Positions 18,640 to 26,747 of a DNA stretch of 64,000 nucleotides are shown piece by piece. The position numbers and the translations under genes were made by a program. Origin of the DNA: Sinomonas humi (GTDB lineage: Bacteria > Actinomycetota > Actinomycetes > Actinomycetales > Micrococcaceae); NCBI RefSeq assembly GCF_000802235.1, contig NZ_JTDL01000002.1:19397-83396 (forward strand). Direction: 5' to 3'. Numbering within the stretch: the first letter of the stretch is position 1; the number at the start of each line of letters is the position of its first letter. The notes beneath the pieces are model-generated. The model was not told where the DNA came from. It saw nothing but the letters and a program-made list of their open reading frames with translations, and ran no database searches.

Positions 18640-18661
18640 TTTCAGGTTAATTTCAGGAAAA
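18640..18661 (-). promoter_or_regulatory. PHO-box-like 11-bp direct repeats upstream of phoX
   Basis: TTTCAGGTTAA (18640-18650) and TTTCAGGAAAA (18651-18661) are adjacent 11-bp units, 39 bp before the phoX start. Read on the phoX strand they give CCTGAAA repeated every 11 bp. PhoP of actinobacteria binds 11-bp direct repeats with a GTTCA core, so a phosphate-starvation operator is a reasonable inference. Confidence 0.5.
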
Positions 18662-18704
18662 CATGCTTGTCAGAACTGTCGGGCCTGCATGGCAGACTGG
18701 CGCC

Positions 18705-21398
18705 ATGCCGGATACCGCCGAACACCGCCGCCTCTCCGAGTCGCCCGAGGACTCGGATCCATGGCGCCTCTGGGGCCCCTACCTTGCGGGCCGGCAGTGG
18801 GGCACGGTCCGGGAGGACTATTCCGGCGACGGAAACGCGTGGGACTTCTTCCCTTTCGACCACGCCCACCGCCGCGCGTACCGCTGGGGTGAGGACGGGA
18901 TCGGGGGGCTGTGCGACCGCTTCGGTTTCCTCAACCTCGGCGTTGCCCTGTGGAACGGGCAGGACGACCGTCTCAAGGAGCGCTACTTCGGGCTGACCAA
19001 TGGCCAGGGGAACCACGGCGAGGACGTCAAGGAGCACTGGTGGCACCTCGACGCGACCCCGACGCATTCGTGGGCCAAGACGCTGTACCGCTACCCGCAC
19101 GCCGCCTACCCCTACGAGGAACTCGTCCGCATCAACGGCTCGCGCTCCCGAGACGAGCCAGAGTACGAGCTCGCTGACACGGGGGTCCTCGCGGAGGACC
19201 GGTTCTTCGATATCGAGACGGTGCATGCCAAAGCCTCGCCTGACGACATCTGCATAACCATCTCGGCCACGAACCACGGGCCAGAGTCCGCACCCCTCGA
19301 CCTCGTCGCGCAGCTGTGGTTCCGGAACACGTGGGCGTGGGGCCGCGACGACCGCCGCCCCCACATCCGGCGCCTCCGCGCGCCGGAACTCTCGCCCGGC
19401 GGCGTCGTGGCCGTCGAGGCGACCCACGGGTTCCTCGGCAGGTACGTGCTCGCTGCGGGGGCCGCCGGCTCCTCTTCCGGCGCACCAACACCCGAGGTGC
19501 TGTTCTGCGACAACGAAAGCAACGATGTCGAGCTCTTCGGGGCGCCTTCGAACCCGTCGCCGCATCCTAAGAACGCGATCGACGCCGCGATCGTCCGAGG
19601 CGACCGCTCGTTGCTCAACCCCTCGGAGGAGGGCACGAAGGCAGCCATCCGCTGGCACTTCCCGGCCATCGCCGCGGGAGCGAGCGTAAGGGTTCGGCTG
19701 CGGCTCACGGGCGAATCGCTCCCCCTCGACCCGTTCGGCATAGGGTTCGACGACGTGCTCGAGGACCGCGAGCGCGAGGCGGACGAGTTCTATGCAGCGG
19801 TTGTTCCCCAAGGTCCCGAGCCGACGGCGAGCCAGGACGCGATCGTGGCCCGCCGCGCGTTTGCCGGGCTCCTGTGGGGCAAACAGCATTACCGCTACTC
19901 GGTCCGGGAGTGGCTCAAGGGAGACCCGGCCTTCCCCGCTCCCCCCGTCGACCGAGAGTCGGTCTGGGGCCGCAACAGCGGCTGGGCCCACCTCGCCCTC
20001 GCTGACGTCATCTCAATGCCGGACGAGTGGGAGTACCCCTGGTTCGCGTCGTGGGACCTCGCGTTCCACTGCGTGGCGCTAGCGCACGTCGATCCGGACT
20101 TCGCGAAGAATCAGCTCGTGCTGCTGTGCCGTGAGTGGGCGATGCACCCCGACGGGCAGCTCCCCGCGTACGAGTGGGCGTTCGGGGACGTCAATCCTCC
20201 CGTCCACGCATGGGCCGCGTGGCAGGTCTACTGCATCGACGGCTCCCGGGACAAGCACTTCCTCACGAGGGTGTTCGCGAAGCTGCTGCTGAACTTCTCG
20301 TGGTGGGTCAACCGCAAGGACGCGGACGGCTCCAACCTGTTCGAGGGCGGCTTCCTGGGCATGGACAACATCGGGGCCTTCGACCGGTCGAAGGGCCTCC
20401 CGCCCGGGCATCGGCTCGAGCAGTCGGACGCAACGAGCTGGATGGGCTTCTACTGCCTCACGATGATGCGCATCGCCCTCGAACTGGCTCGTGACGACCG
20501 CGTCTGGGACGACCTCGCCACGAAGTTCCTCGAGCATTTCCTTGCGATCGCGCGGGCGATGAACACGTTCGGAAGCGGAGGCGTTTCCCTGTGGGACGAA
20601 CAGGACGGCTTCTTCTATGACGTCCTGTTGGGCGACGAGGGATGTCAGGAGCGGCTCCCGATCCGCAGCATGGTCGGCCTCCTTCCGCTCCTCGCCGTCG
20701 CCGTGACGCCCGATTGGGCTCTCAAGCAGCTTCCGGACTTCGCCCAGAACCTGCATTGGCTCCAGCGCCACCGGGAAGACGAGATGGGCGCGCTTGTCCG
20801 CGCGACGGACGGCAGCGCGACGGACGGAGCGGATCCGACCCGCGTCACGCTCGCGGTCCTGCACGACGAACGGTTGGTGCGGGTGCTTGCGCGCCTCCTC
20901 GATGAGGCCGAGTTCCTCTCGCCCTATGGCCTCCGCTCCCTCTCGGCGGCGTACCGCGACCCGTTCACGGTCGACGTCGCGGGCCAGCCCATGAGCATCA
21001 CGTATCTCCCGGCCGAGTCCGACTCGGGGCTGTTCGGCGGCAACTCCAACTGGCGCGGTCCAGTGTGGTTCCCGGTGAACGTCCTCGTCGCGGACGCCCT
21101 CGCGGTCTACGCAGAAGGCTCGGGTGCCGACGTCGCAGTCGAGTTCCCGACGGGATCGGGAGTGAAGCTGCCGCTCGGGGATGTCGCTCGGGAGCTCGAG
21201 GCGCGGCTCATAGGCCTCTTCCGCCCCGACGCGAACGGTCGGCGTCCCAGCACCCCGAGGCATCACCCTTCGGGTCCCCTGTGGGATGCCCACCCGACCT
21301 TCAGCGAGTACTTCCACGGAGACACGGGTGCGGGGATCGGGGCATCGCATCAAACCGGGTGGACAGCCCTCGTAGCGCACCTCATCTGCCGCCGCTAG
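18705..21398 (+). CDS. GH63-like glucosidase (MGH1-type glycoside hydrolase)
   Basis: Large 897-residue protein. The N-terminal half is a beta-sandwich-like region (WGPYLAGRQWGTVREDYSGDGNAWDFFPFDHA). The C-terminal half is an (alpha/alpha)6 barrel: SWDLAFHCVALAHVDPDFAKNQL near 460, NLFEGGFLGMDNIGAFDRSK near 555, and NSNWRGPVWFPVNVL near 780, where the catalytic acids of GH63/mannosylglycerate-hydrolase-like enzymes sit. No signal peptide is seen, so it is probably cytoplasmic. The likely role is trimming an alpha-glucoside, such as a compatible solute or storage glycan. ATG 18705 is chosen over 18663, whose extra 14 residues overlap the phoX promoter. The TAG stop begins a 25-bp tandem array. 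Confidence 0.8.
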   Translation: MPDTAEHRRLSESPEDSDPWRLWGPYLAGRQWGTVREDYSGDGNAWDFFPFDHAHRRAYRWGEDGIGGLCDRFGFLNLGVALWNGQDDRLKERYFGLTNGQGNHGEDVKEHWWHLDATPTHSWAKTLYRYPHAAYPYEELVRINGSRSRDEPEYELADTGVLAEDRFFDIETVHAKASPDDICITISATNHGPESAPLDLVAQLWFRNTWAWGRDDRRPHIRRLRAPELSPGGVVAVEATHGFLGRYVLAAGAAGSSSGAPTPEVLFCDNESNDVELFGAPSNPSPHPKNAIDAAIVRGDRSLLNPSEEGTKAAIRWHFPAIAAGASVRVRLRLTGESLPLDPFGIGFDDVLEDREREADEFYAAVVPQGPEPTASQDAIVARRAFAGLLWGKQHYRYSVREWLKGDPAFPAPPVDRESVWGRNSGWAHLALADVISMPDEWEYPWFASWDLAFHCVALAHVDPDFAKNQLVLLCREWAMHPDGQLPAYEWAFGDVNPPVHAWAAWQVYCIDGSRDKHFLTRVFAKLLLNFSWWVNRKDADGSNLFEGGFLGMDNIGAFDRSKGLPPGHRLEQSDATSWMGFYCLTMMRIALELARDDRVWDDLATKFLEHFLAIARAMNTFGSGGVSLWDEQDGFFYDVLLGDEGCQERLPIRSMVGLLPLLAVAVTPDWALKQLPDFAQNLHWLQRHREDEMGALVRATDGSATDGADPTRVTLAVLHDERLVRVLARLLDEAEFLSPYGLRSLSAAYRDPFTVDVAGQPMSITYLPAESDSGLFGGNSNWRGPVWFPVNVLVADALAVYAEGSGADVAVEFPTGSGVKLPLGDVARELEARLIGLFRPDANGRRPSTPRHHPSGPLWDAHPTFSEYFHGDTGAGIGASHQTGWTALVAHLICRR

Positions 21399-21503
21399 CC
21401 CGCGAGAACCGCGAGCCCTCTAGCCCGCGAGGACCGCGAGCCCTCTAGCCCGCGACCCCTCTAGCCCGCGAGCCCGCGAGCCCTCTAGCCCGCAAGGACC
21501 GCG
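21396..21503. repeat. 25-bp tandem array spanning the GH63 and menC stop codons
   Basis: Units start with TAGCCCGCGA at 21396, 21421, 21446, 21462 and (TAGCCCGCAAGG) 21486. Lengths are 25, 25, 16, 24 and about 18 bp. The first unit begins with the GH63 stop TAG; the last carries the menC stop and its final codons (AVLAG). Because CTAG reads as a stop on both strands, each unit contains stops for both genes. Confidence 0.85.
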
Positions 21504-22498
21504 TAACACCGACGCAGCCGCTCGAGCCACCATGTACGGCGGTCGCCCGGCGCGGCGTGCTCGGCGAGAAGCGCCGGGTCCGGCACGACCTCGCCCGCCG
21601 CCACCGGGGCGACCGGCAGGACGCCGCCGCGGGGCACCAAGGGCGAGCGCGCGACGTCGTACGCAAACAGTGCCCCGGTGCCGAGACCGCACGCGTGCGG
21701 AAGCTCCGGGAGCGCGGCAGCGAGCGCAACGCCGGCGGCGAGTCCCACGGAAGTATCGAGCGCCGAGCTGACGACGGCGGGGAGTCCCGCCTCGCGGACG
21801 ATCTCAAGCGCGCGGCGCACGCCTCCGAGCGGGGCGGCCTTGACGATTATGAGATCGGCGGCGCCAGCTCTGGCGACGCGCAACGGGTCCTCGGCCTTGC
21901 GCACGCTCTCGTCGGCGGCAATGGGCACGCGCAGCCCCGAGGCACGAAGCCGGGACCGGACCTCGGCCAGTCCTTCGATCCCTGCCGTTGGCTGCTCGGC
22001 GTATTCGAGGCCGAACGGCGCGAGGGCGGTCAGGGCCTCCACAGCCTCATCCACGGTCCAGGCCGCATTCGCGTCGACTCGCACATCGGCATGTGGCAGC
22101 GCTTCGCGCACGGCGGCAACACGTGCGAGATCGTCCGCGAGCGTCTGCCCGCGCTCGGCAACCTTGACCTTGACTGCAGAGACGGCGCCGTACTTGGCAA
22201 GGATCTCTGGCACTCGTTCGGCACCCACGGCCGGCACTGTCCCGTTCACTGGGACGGCTTCCCGGACGGGCGCGGGAAAGCCCTCCCACGCCGCCTCGAT
22301 CGCCGAGGCGAGCCAGCGCGAGGATTCGACGTCGTCGTACTCGAGAAAGGGCGCGAACTCGCCCCAGCCAGCTGGCCCCTGCACGAGGAGAGCCTCGCGC
22401 TCGAGTACTCCGCGGAACTTGACGGTCAGGGGAAGGCGGACGACGGCGGCGCTCGCTTCGAGCTCGGCAAGCGGTGGGAGCTGGGACGCGGGGCTCAT
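21485..22498 (-). CDS. menC: o-Succinylbenzoate synthase
   Basis: Enolase-superfamily dehydratase that makes o-succinylbenzoate for menaquinone; 337 residues. The catalytic Lys pair region AVKVKVAERGQ lies near residue 105. The metal ligands follow in order: VDANAAWTV near 138, YAEQPTAG near 164 (Glu) and IAADESVRK near 190 (Asp-Glu), then IVKAAPLGG near 212. ATG 22498 overlaps the stop of the M50 peptidase gene (ATGA) and has GAGGGTGG upstream, so the longer frame to 22666 is rejected. The last codons are part of the 25-bp tandem array shared with the GH63 end. Confidence 0.92.
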   Translation of the reverse strand: MSPASQLPPLAELEASAAVVRLPLTVKFRGVLEREALLVQGPAGWGEFAPFLEYDDVESSRWLASAIEAAWEGFPAPVREAVPVNGTVPAVGAERVPEILAKYGAVSAVKVKVAERGQTLADDLARVAAVREALPHADVRVDANAAWTVDEAVEALTALAPFGLEYAEQPTAGIEGLAEVRSRLRASGLRVPIAADESVRKAEDPLRVARAGAADLIIVKAAPLGGVRRALEIVREAGLPAVVSSALDTSVGLAAGVALAAALPELPHACGLGTGALFAYDVARSPLVPRGGVLPVAPVAAGEVVPDPALLAEHAAPGDRRTWWLERLRRCYAVLAG

Positions 22499-23211
22499 GC
22501 GGCCACCCTCAGGACGAGCCATGCTCCGGCCCCACTGAGCCCGATGACTGCGGCGAACAGCAGGAGCCACACCGCGGCAGGAACCCCGGTCTTCCGGGAG
22601 AGGATGAACGCGTCGGAGCTCCCGAGCTCCCGGCGCCGGCTCGTGTGGACCGACACGAGATTCCACCAGTCACGCACGGCGCCGAGCACAAGGGCCACCC
22701 CAGCGCCGAGGGCGAGCTGACCCTGGAGACCCGGCGGGACTGCGACGACAAGCAAGCAGGCCACGACGATGGCGCCGAGCAGGATGAGCGCGCCCTGGAG
22801 GTTCCGGATGAAGAGGAAGGTGAGCAAGAGCACGACGACGGCGGCCGACAGGGCTGCGCGACCCCAACCTTGGGACGAAGCCCACACGAGACCCGCCCCG
22901 ACGACGGCCGGCGTGGGGTAGCCCCAGAAGCCGAACCAGACGGCACGGCCCCGTCCCATCCCGAGCGTCGTCCCACCCTGATCCATCCTGAGCGTGATCC
23001 CGGTGACACGCATGCCGGTCGTGAGGCCGGCGAACGCGTGGCCGAGCTCGTGCACGATGGTCACGAAGCGTCCGAAGAACCGCCAGAGGACCGGAACGAT
23101 GCACAGGGCGGCCGCTCCTGCGAGAAGCCACAGAAGCTCCGTGCCCGAGACCGTGAGCGGGGCCGTGCGCGTGAAGCCGTTGACGAAGTCCGTCCACCAT
23201 TCCTGAAGCAC
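22495..23211 (-). CDS. M50-family membrane metalloprotease-like protein
   Basis: Integral membrane protein of 238 residues with the HExxH zinc-binding motif as HELGHAFAG near residue 54, embedded in a hydrophobic helix. The PTPAVVGAGLVWASSQGW segment follows, and five or more further membrane segments fill the rest. This matches the M50B-like group found widely in actinobacteria, for which no substrate is known. The second metal ligand motif of site-2 proteases (NxxPxxxxDG) is not evident, so catalysis is uncertain. Its start is GTG at 23211, preceded 7 bases by TAGGGT, suggesting a leaderless mRNA. It is translationally coupled to menC. Confidence 0.75.
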   Translation of the reverse strand: MLQEWWTDFVNGFTRTAPLTVSGTELLWLLAGAAALCIVPVLWRFFGRFVTIVHELGHAFAGLTTGMRVTGITLRMDQGGTTLGMGRGRAVWFGFWGYPTPAVVGAGLVWASSQGWGRAALSAAVVVLLLTFLFIRNLQGALILLGAIVVACLLVVAVPPGLQGQLALGAGVALVLGAVRDWWNLVSVHTSRRRELGSSDAFILSRKTGVPAAVWLLLFAAVIGLSGAGAWLVLRVAA

Positions 23212-23278
23212 GCCCTCGACCCTATCGGAGGCGGCTGGGCTTCAGGCCATCCTCAGGGGCGTGTGCAACCCTAGGGGC

Positions 23279-24202
23279 ATGGTTTCCACTCACGAGAGCT
23301 CCGGCACGTCTGCCTCGGCACGGCACGCTGCCTCATTCCGTGAGGTCGTGGCGGGCCCGGGTCTCTTCCTGGCCGCGTCTCTTGCCTCCGCGATCGGCGT
23401 GGTGGGAACCTACTGGTTCTTCGTCCGCACCGTGACGGGCCAGTACATCGACGAATCCGCCCTCGATGAGGCCGTCGCGGTCTACGGCAAGGCAACGAAG
23501 GCCGCGCTGGGCTTCCTCGACGCGCTGCCGACCATCGCCGTCGTCGTCGGATTTGGGGGGCTCCTCTACGCCGCGCTCGTCAAGCGAAGGTGGCAGGGTG
23601 CGCTCATCGCTTTGGCTGGGGCGGGACTCGCCAACATCCTGACCCAGGTGCTCAAGATCTACGTCTTCACGCGCCCGTTCCGGGGCATCCAGACGATTAT
23701 GGAGAATTCGCTGCCGTCGGGGCACACGACGGCGGCGGCCTCCGCAGCTGCTGCCGTCTTCCTCGTGTCCTCGCCGGCGAAGCGTCCTTTCGTCGCCTTC
23801 GCCGGGACAACGTTCGCCGTTGCGGCCGGGGCGGCAACCCTCGTCAACCAGTGGCATCGGCCCGCAGACGTCATCGCCGCGTTCCTCGTTGTCTCGGCCT
23901 GCATGGCTCCGGCCGGTTGGCTCGTGCTGAGGACCGGGACGCGGTGGAACGCGTGGGACGGCTTCGGCAGTACGTGGGCGTCGTCTCGGGTGTGGCTCAC
24001 CATTCCCCTGCTCGTGGGCCTCGCGGCAACGGCTCTCGGGGTCGTGATGCTGGTCCGCATCGCGCCCGGTTCCGGGGTCGTCAGCACGACGCATTATTTC
24101 TGGACCGGGCTCTCGCTCATAGTCATCAGCGGGTACCTTCTCGGCGTCGCTGCGACGTGGCTGTTCGCGGTCGCCGTCCGTCGGAATCCTACTGTGGCGT
24201 AA
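23279..24202 (+). CDS. PAP2-superfamily membrane phosphatase
   Basis: Membrane phosphatase acting on lipid phosphates such as phosphatidate or undecaprenyl diphosphate; 307 residues with about six or seven hydrophobic helices. The three-part PAP2 signature is visible: KIYVFTRPF (motif C1) near residue 128, NSLPSGHTT (C2) near 146 and NQWHRPADV (C3) near 193, which hold the nucleophilic and general-acid His residues on the outer face. The C-terminal 80 residues add two more helices. ATG 23279 is assumed; GTG 23261 in frame is possible. A short hairpin (GCAACGC/GCGTTGC, 24213-24232) follows the gene. Confidence 0.83.
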   Translation: MVSTHESSGTSASARHAASFREVVAGPGLFLAASLASAIGVVGTYWFFVRTVTGQYIDESALDEAVAVYGKATKAALGFLDALPTIAVVVGFGGLLYAALVKRRWQGALIALAGAGLANILTQVLKIYVFTRPFRGIQTIMENSLPSGHTTAAASAAAAVFLVSSPAKRPFVAFAGTTFAVAAGAATLVNQWHRPADVIAAFLVVSACMAPAGWLVLRTGTRWNAWDGFGSTWASSRVWLTIPLLVGLAATALGVVMLVRIAPGSGVVSTTHYFWTGLSLIVISGYLLGVAATWLFAVAVRRNPTVA

Positions 24203-24212
24203 CGAAGACTTC

Positions 24213-24232
24213 GCAACGCGTGAGGGCGTTGC
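24213..24232 (+). terminator. Small hairpin after the PAP2 gene
   Basis: GCAACGC (24213-24219) pairs with GCGTTGC (24226-24232), starting 11 bp past the stop. It is weak and has no T-run. A second hairpin in the same spacer, CACGGCTGC (24321-24329) with GCAGCCGTG (24338-24346), may serve the opposing gene. Confidence 0.4.
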
Positions 24233-24343
24233 GCTTGCTGGCGCGGAAAGCTAGCCTTCACTCATCCAGTCATTGGATAAATCCTGATTTGGATCAATGG
24301 TTTGGATCGAGCCGAGGCAACACGGCTGCTATTGGGGGCAGCC

Positions 24344-24381
24344 GTGCTGCCTGTCGGGCCAAGTGCTGCCTGTCGGGTCAG
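24344..24381. repeat. Two 19-bp tandem units ending at the ParA-like stop codon
   Basis: GTGCTGCCTGTCGGGCCAA (24344-24362) is followed directly by GTGCTGCCTGTCGGGTCAG (24363-24381). The second unit contains the stop codon of the minus-strand gene (TCA, 24378-24380). Only two bases differ. Confidence 0.8.
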
Positions 24382-25802
24382 CGGTAACCGTCGACGATCG
24401 CGGCCGCGATCTCCTTGTAGGCCCGACGAGTCTCGGGGCGGACCGCCTCGAGAGACACAAGATCGCCGTCCGCCACAGCCTTGTCGTGGGGGACACTGAT
24501 GAGCATGCGGCACATCCCCGCGAGGGCGGCCTCGATCGCGGCCTTGTCGACGCGCGCCGAGACGTCGTCCTTGTCGGTCACGACGACGATCGCCTCCTTT
24601 GCGAGGCGCTCGAAGCCGTGTGCCGACAGCCAGAGGAGTGTGTCACGCGCCCGCTTTGCTCCGCTCACCGCGAAGCCGGCGGCGACGACGATGTTGTCCG
24701 CGTGCTCGAGGATCCCGCGCATGGCTGGGCGGCTCACCCCGGTTCCGCAGTCGGTGAGCGTCACGCCGTAGTGCCGGGAGACGAGCGAATAGACCCGCTC
24801 GTAATCCTCGGCGCGGAGGGAGTCGGAGAGGTCTGGGTCCTGCTCGCCGGCCAGCAGTCTCAGGCTCCGGACTTCGTGCAGGTAGGCATCGAGCGCGACG
24901 CGTGAATCGTTGTCGCCGAGTTCGCGGAGCAGTCTCGTGATCGTGAGCTGGCGCTCCGATTCGTATGCGCCCTCGCCGAGGGCCCGCTCGATGAGATCGC
25001 CGGCGTCGGGGTTCGCGTCAATCGCGCACACGCTTCCCGAGCGAACGCTCGCGAGGGTGAGACCGACCCCGACCGTCGTCGATGTCTTCCCGACGCCGCC
25101 CTTCATCGAGAGCAGCGCGGTGTTGCGGCTGCCGTCGAGACGACGGCGGATACGCCGGTTGAGCTCCGCCTCTTCGCGTTCGGCGGGCGACGGACCAAGG
25201 TTCAAGGCGCCACCCGTGAGACGGTAAAGCCAGCCGCGGAAGCCGCCGCGGGGCGGAGCAGCCTGGGAGGGCTTGATGAAGCCCGCAGGCTGCTCTGTCT
25301 GAGACGGCGTTGGACGGGTCGGCGTTGGAGGGGCCGGCGCGGGCTCGGGCGCGATCTCGGGCTCGCGCGCGGCCTCAACCAGCGCGGGCTCGCTCACAAC
25401 CGGCTCGGGCTCAACTGGCTCAGGCTCACGCACAACTCGCTCGGGCTCAACTGGCTCAGGCTCACGCACAACTCGCTCGGGCTCAACTGGCTCGGGCTCG
25501 GGCTCAACTGGCTCAGGCTCAACCCGTGCGGGTCCAGGCTCACGCTCAACCGGCTCACGCTCAACCACCGGGGGCTCGAACAGTGCAGGCTCAGGCTCGA
25601 ACAGCACAGAGCCAGTCAGGCTGCCTCCCGTTTGGGCAAGCCTGGGCTCTGCAGATTCGGCCCTCGCTGGAGATTCGGCCCTCGCAGCCTCCTCGGCTTC
25701 CCGCAGGCGGCGCAGCTCTCGCCGCGTCAGGGGCACGGGCGGGGCCGAGGGGGCGGAAGCACCGCCGTCGTCTGTGCGCTGCTGCGTTCCGTCGTCGGCC
25801 AT
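24378..25802 (-). CDS. ParA/MinD-like ATPase with Pro/Glu-rich N-terminal repeats
   Basis: 474 residues. The C-terminal 260 residues are a deviant-Walker ATPase: LLSMKGGVGKTSTTVGVG near 228, VCAIDANPDAGDL near 255, VTLTDCGTGVSRPAM near 335. The N-terminal 200 residues are low complexity, with a 12-residue REPEPVEPERVV unit repeated, followed by a Pro/Thr stretch and GFRGWLYRLTGG. This layout resembles MinD-like proteins linked to type VII secretion and mycobacterial cell-pole biology, but no ESX gene is in the window. It precedes nothing on its strand and follows the MBL-fold gene by 33 bp, so those two may form an operon. Function unknown; chromosome partition is unlikely without parB or parS. 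Confidence 0.75.
   Translation of the reverse strand: MADDGTQQRTDDGGASAPSAPPVPLTRRELRRLREAEEAARAESPARAESAEPRLAQTGGSLTGSVLFEPEPALFEPPVVEREPVEREPGPARVEPEPVEPEPEPVEPERVVREPEPVEPERVVREPEPVEPEPVVSEPALVEAAREPEIAPEPAPAPPTPTRPTPSQTEQPAGFIKPSQAAPPRGGFRGWLYRLTGGALNLGPSPAEREEAELNRRIRRRLDGSRNTALLSMKGGVGKTSTTVGVGLTLASVRSGSVCAIDANPDAGDLIERALGEGAYESERQLTITRLLRELGDNDSRVALDAYLHEVRSLRLLAGEQDPDLSDSLRAEDYERVYSLVSRHYGVTLTDCGTGVSRPAMRGILEHADNIVVAAGFAVSGAKRARDTLLWLSAHGFERLAKEAIVVVTDKDDVSARVDKAAIEAALAGMCRMLISVPHDKAVADGDLVSLEAVRPETRRAYKEIAAAIVDGYR
25401..25520. repeat. 36-bp in-frame minisatellite in the ParA-like gene
   Basis: The unit GCTCGGGCTCAACTGGCTCA plus 16 more bases (36 bp) recurs twice exactly and once partly. 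It encodes the REPEPVEPERVV dodecapeptide. It is in frame and confined to the N-terminal linker. Confidence 0.8.
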
Positions 25803-25835
25803 CCCGCCCCTTTCGTACCTGCCCCGCAGGCCACT

Positions 25836-26684
25836 CTAGTGCAGGCTGCTGGCCGCCTTGAGTCGGCTGATGAACAGTCGGGACTGCTCCGGGCCATAGG
25901 GAAGGATCGGGATTGCCTTGGTGGCGTCGTTCGGCGACTCGCGCGTGGCCTGCCGCGCGGAGCGGACGGCGGTCGCCATCGTCTCGGCCATCGTGCGCAC
26001 CGCGACATCGGTGCAGAGCCCGCCGTGGCCCGGCACGAGGTGCTCGTAGCGGTGGCGCAGGGCGGAAATGTGCCGCAGCACGTCGGCCCACTCCTCGGGG
26101 TACGCGTCGCCGAATTCAGGGTAGGAGCCCTCTTCGACGAGATCCCCCGTGAACAGCGTCGTGGAGGTCCCGACGAGCAGGTCGCCGTCCGTGTGGCCGC
26201 GGCCGAGATAGAACAGCGTGACGGACTGGCCGCCGAGGTCAACGAGCACGGGCTGATCGCGCACGATCGCCTGAGGCACGACGATCTCCGTGTGTTCCCC
26301 CTGCCCCTCAGCCATCTCAGGCTCCCGCCCGCCGGCCTCGGCCCTGGCTACCTCGGCGCGGCCTTCCTCCCCGTGCGTCGCGATCGTGAAGGCTGCGTTT
26401 TCATGTGCCCAGAACTCTGTGACCCCTGCGGCCGCGAACACGGCGTTGCCGAAGTAGTGGTCGTAGTGGGCATGGGTGTTGACGACGACGAGCGGCAGCT
26501 CCGTCTTCTCACGCACCGCGTCAAGAATCTGGCGCGCTTGCCGCGGCCCCTCCCCCGTGTCCACCACGAGAGCCCGCTCGGTGCCGATGACGAGGCCGAT
26601 GTTCAGTCGAAGGGGCTCGAGGCTAAGCCAGTAGGTCCCGCCGCCGAGATCGCGCCAGGGAGCCATAGGAGACTGTTCATCCAT
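25836..26684 (-). CDS. Metallo-beta-lactamase-fold hydrolase
   Basis: Cytoplasmic hydrolase of the MBL fold, 282 residues. The Zn-binding motif appears as VVNTHAHYDHYFGN near residue 68. Further ligands follow in YLGRGHTDGDLLVGT near 162, LFTGDLVEEG near 178 and HLVPGHGG near 216. The family covers glyoxalase II-like thioesterases, lactonases and beta-lactamases, and the substrate is not deducible. No signal peptide argues against a secreted beta-lactamase. ATG 26684 is the first start. The ParA-like gene begins 33 bp downstream on the same strand. Confidence 0.83.
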   Translation of the reverse strand: MDEQSPMAPWRDLGGGTYWLSLEPLRLNIGLVIGTERALVVDTGEGPRQARQILDAVREKTELPLVVVNTHAHYDHYFGNAVFAAAGVTEFWAHENAAFTIATHGEEGRAEVARAEAGGREPEMAEGQGEHTEIVVPQAIVRDQPVLVDLGGQSVTLFYLGRGHTDGDLLVGTSTTLFTGDLVEEGSYPEFGDAYPEEWADVLRHISALRHRYEHLVPGHGGLCTDVAVRTMAETMATAVRSARQATRESPNDATKAIPILPYGPEQSRLFISRLKAASSLH

Positions 26685-26747
26685 ACGCCGTACGTCCTTA
26701 CTTCTACGCTGTTCGGGCAGATCGTGCGTTCGATTCTGCCATGACGC

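Noticed and set aside
24378..25802. Type VII secretion locus
   Set aside because: Only a MinD-like ATPase resembling ESX-linked proteins is present. There are no EccC, WXG100 or mycosin genes in the window.
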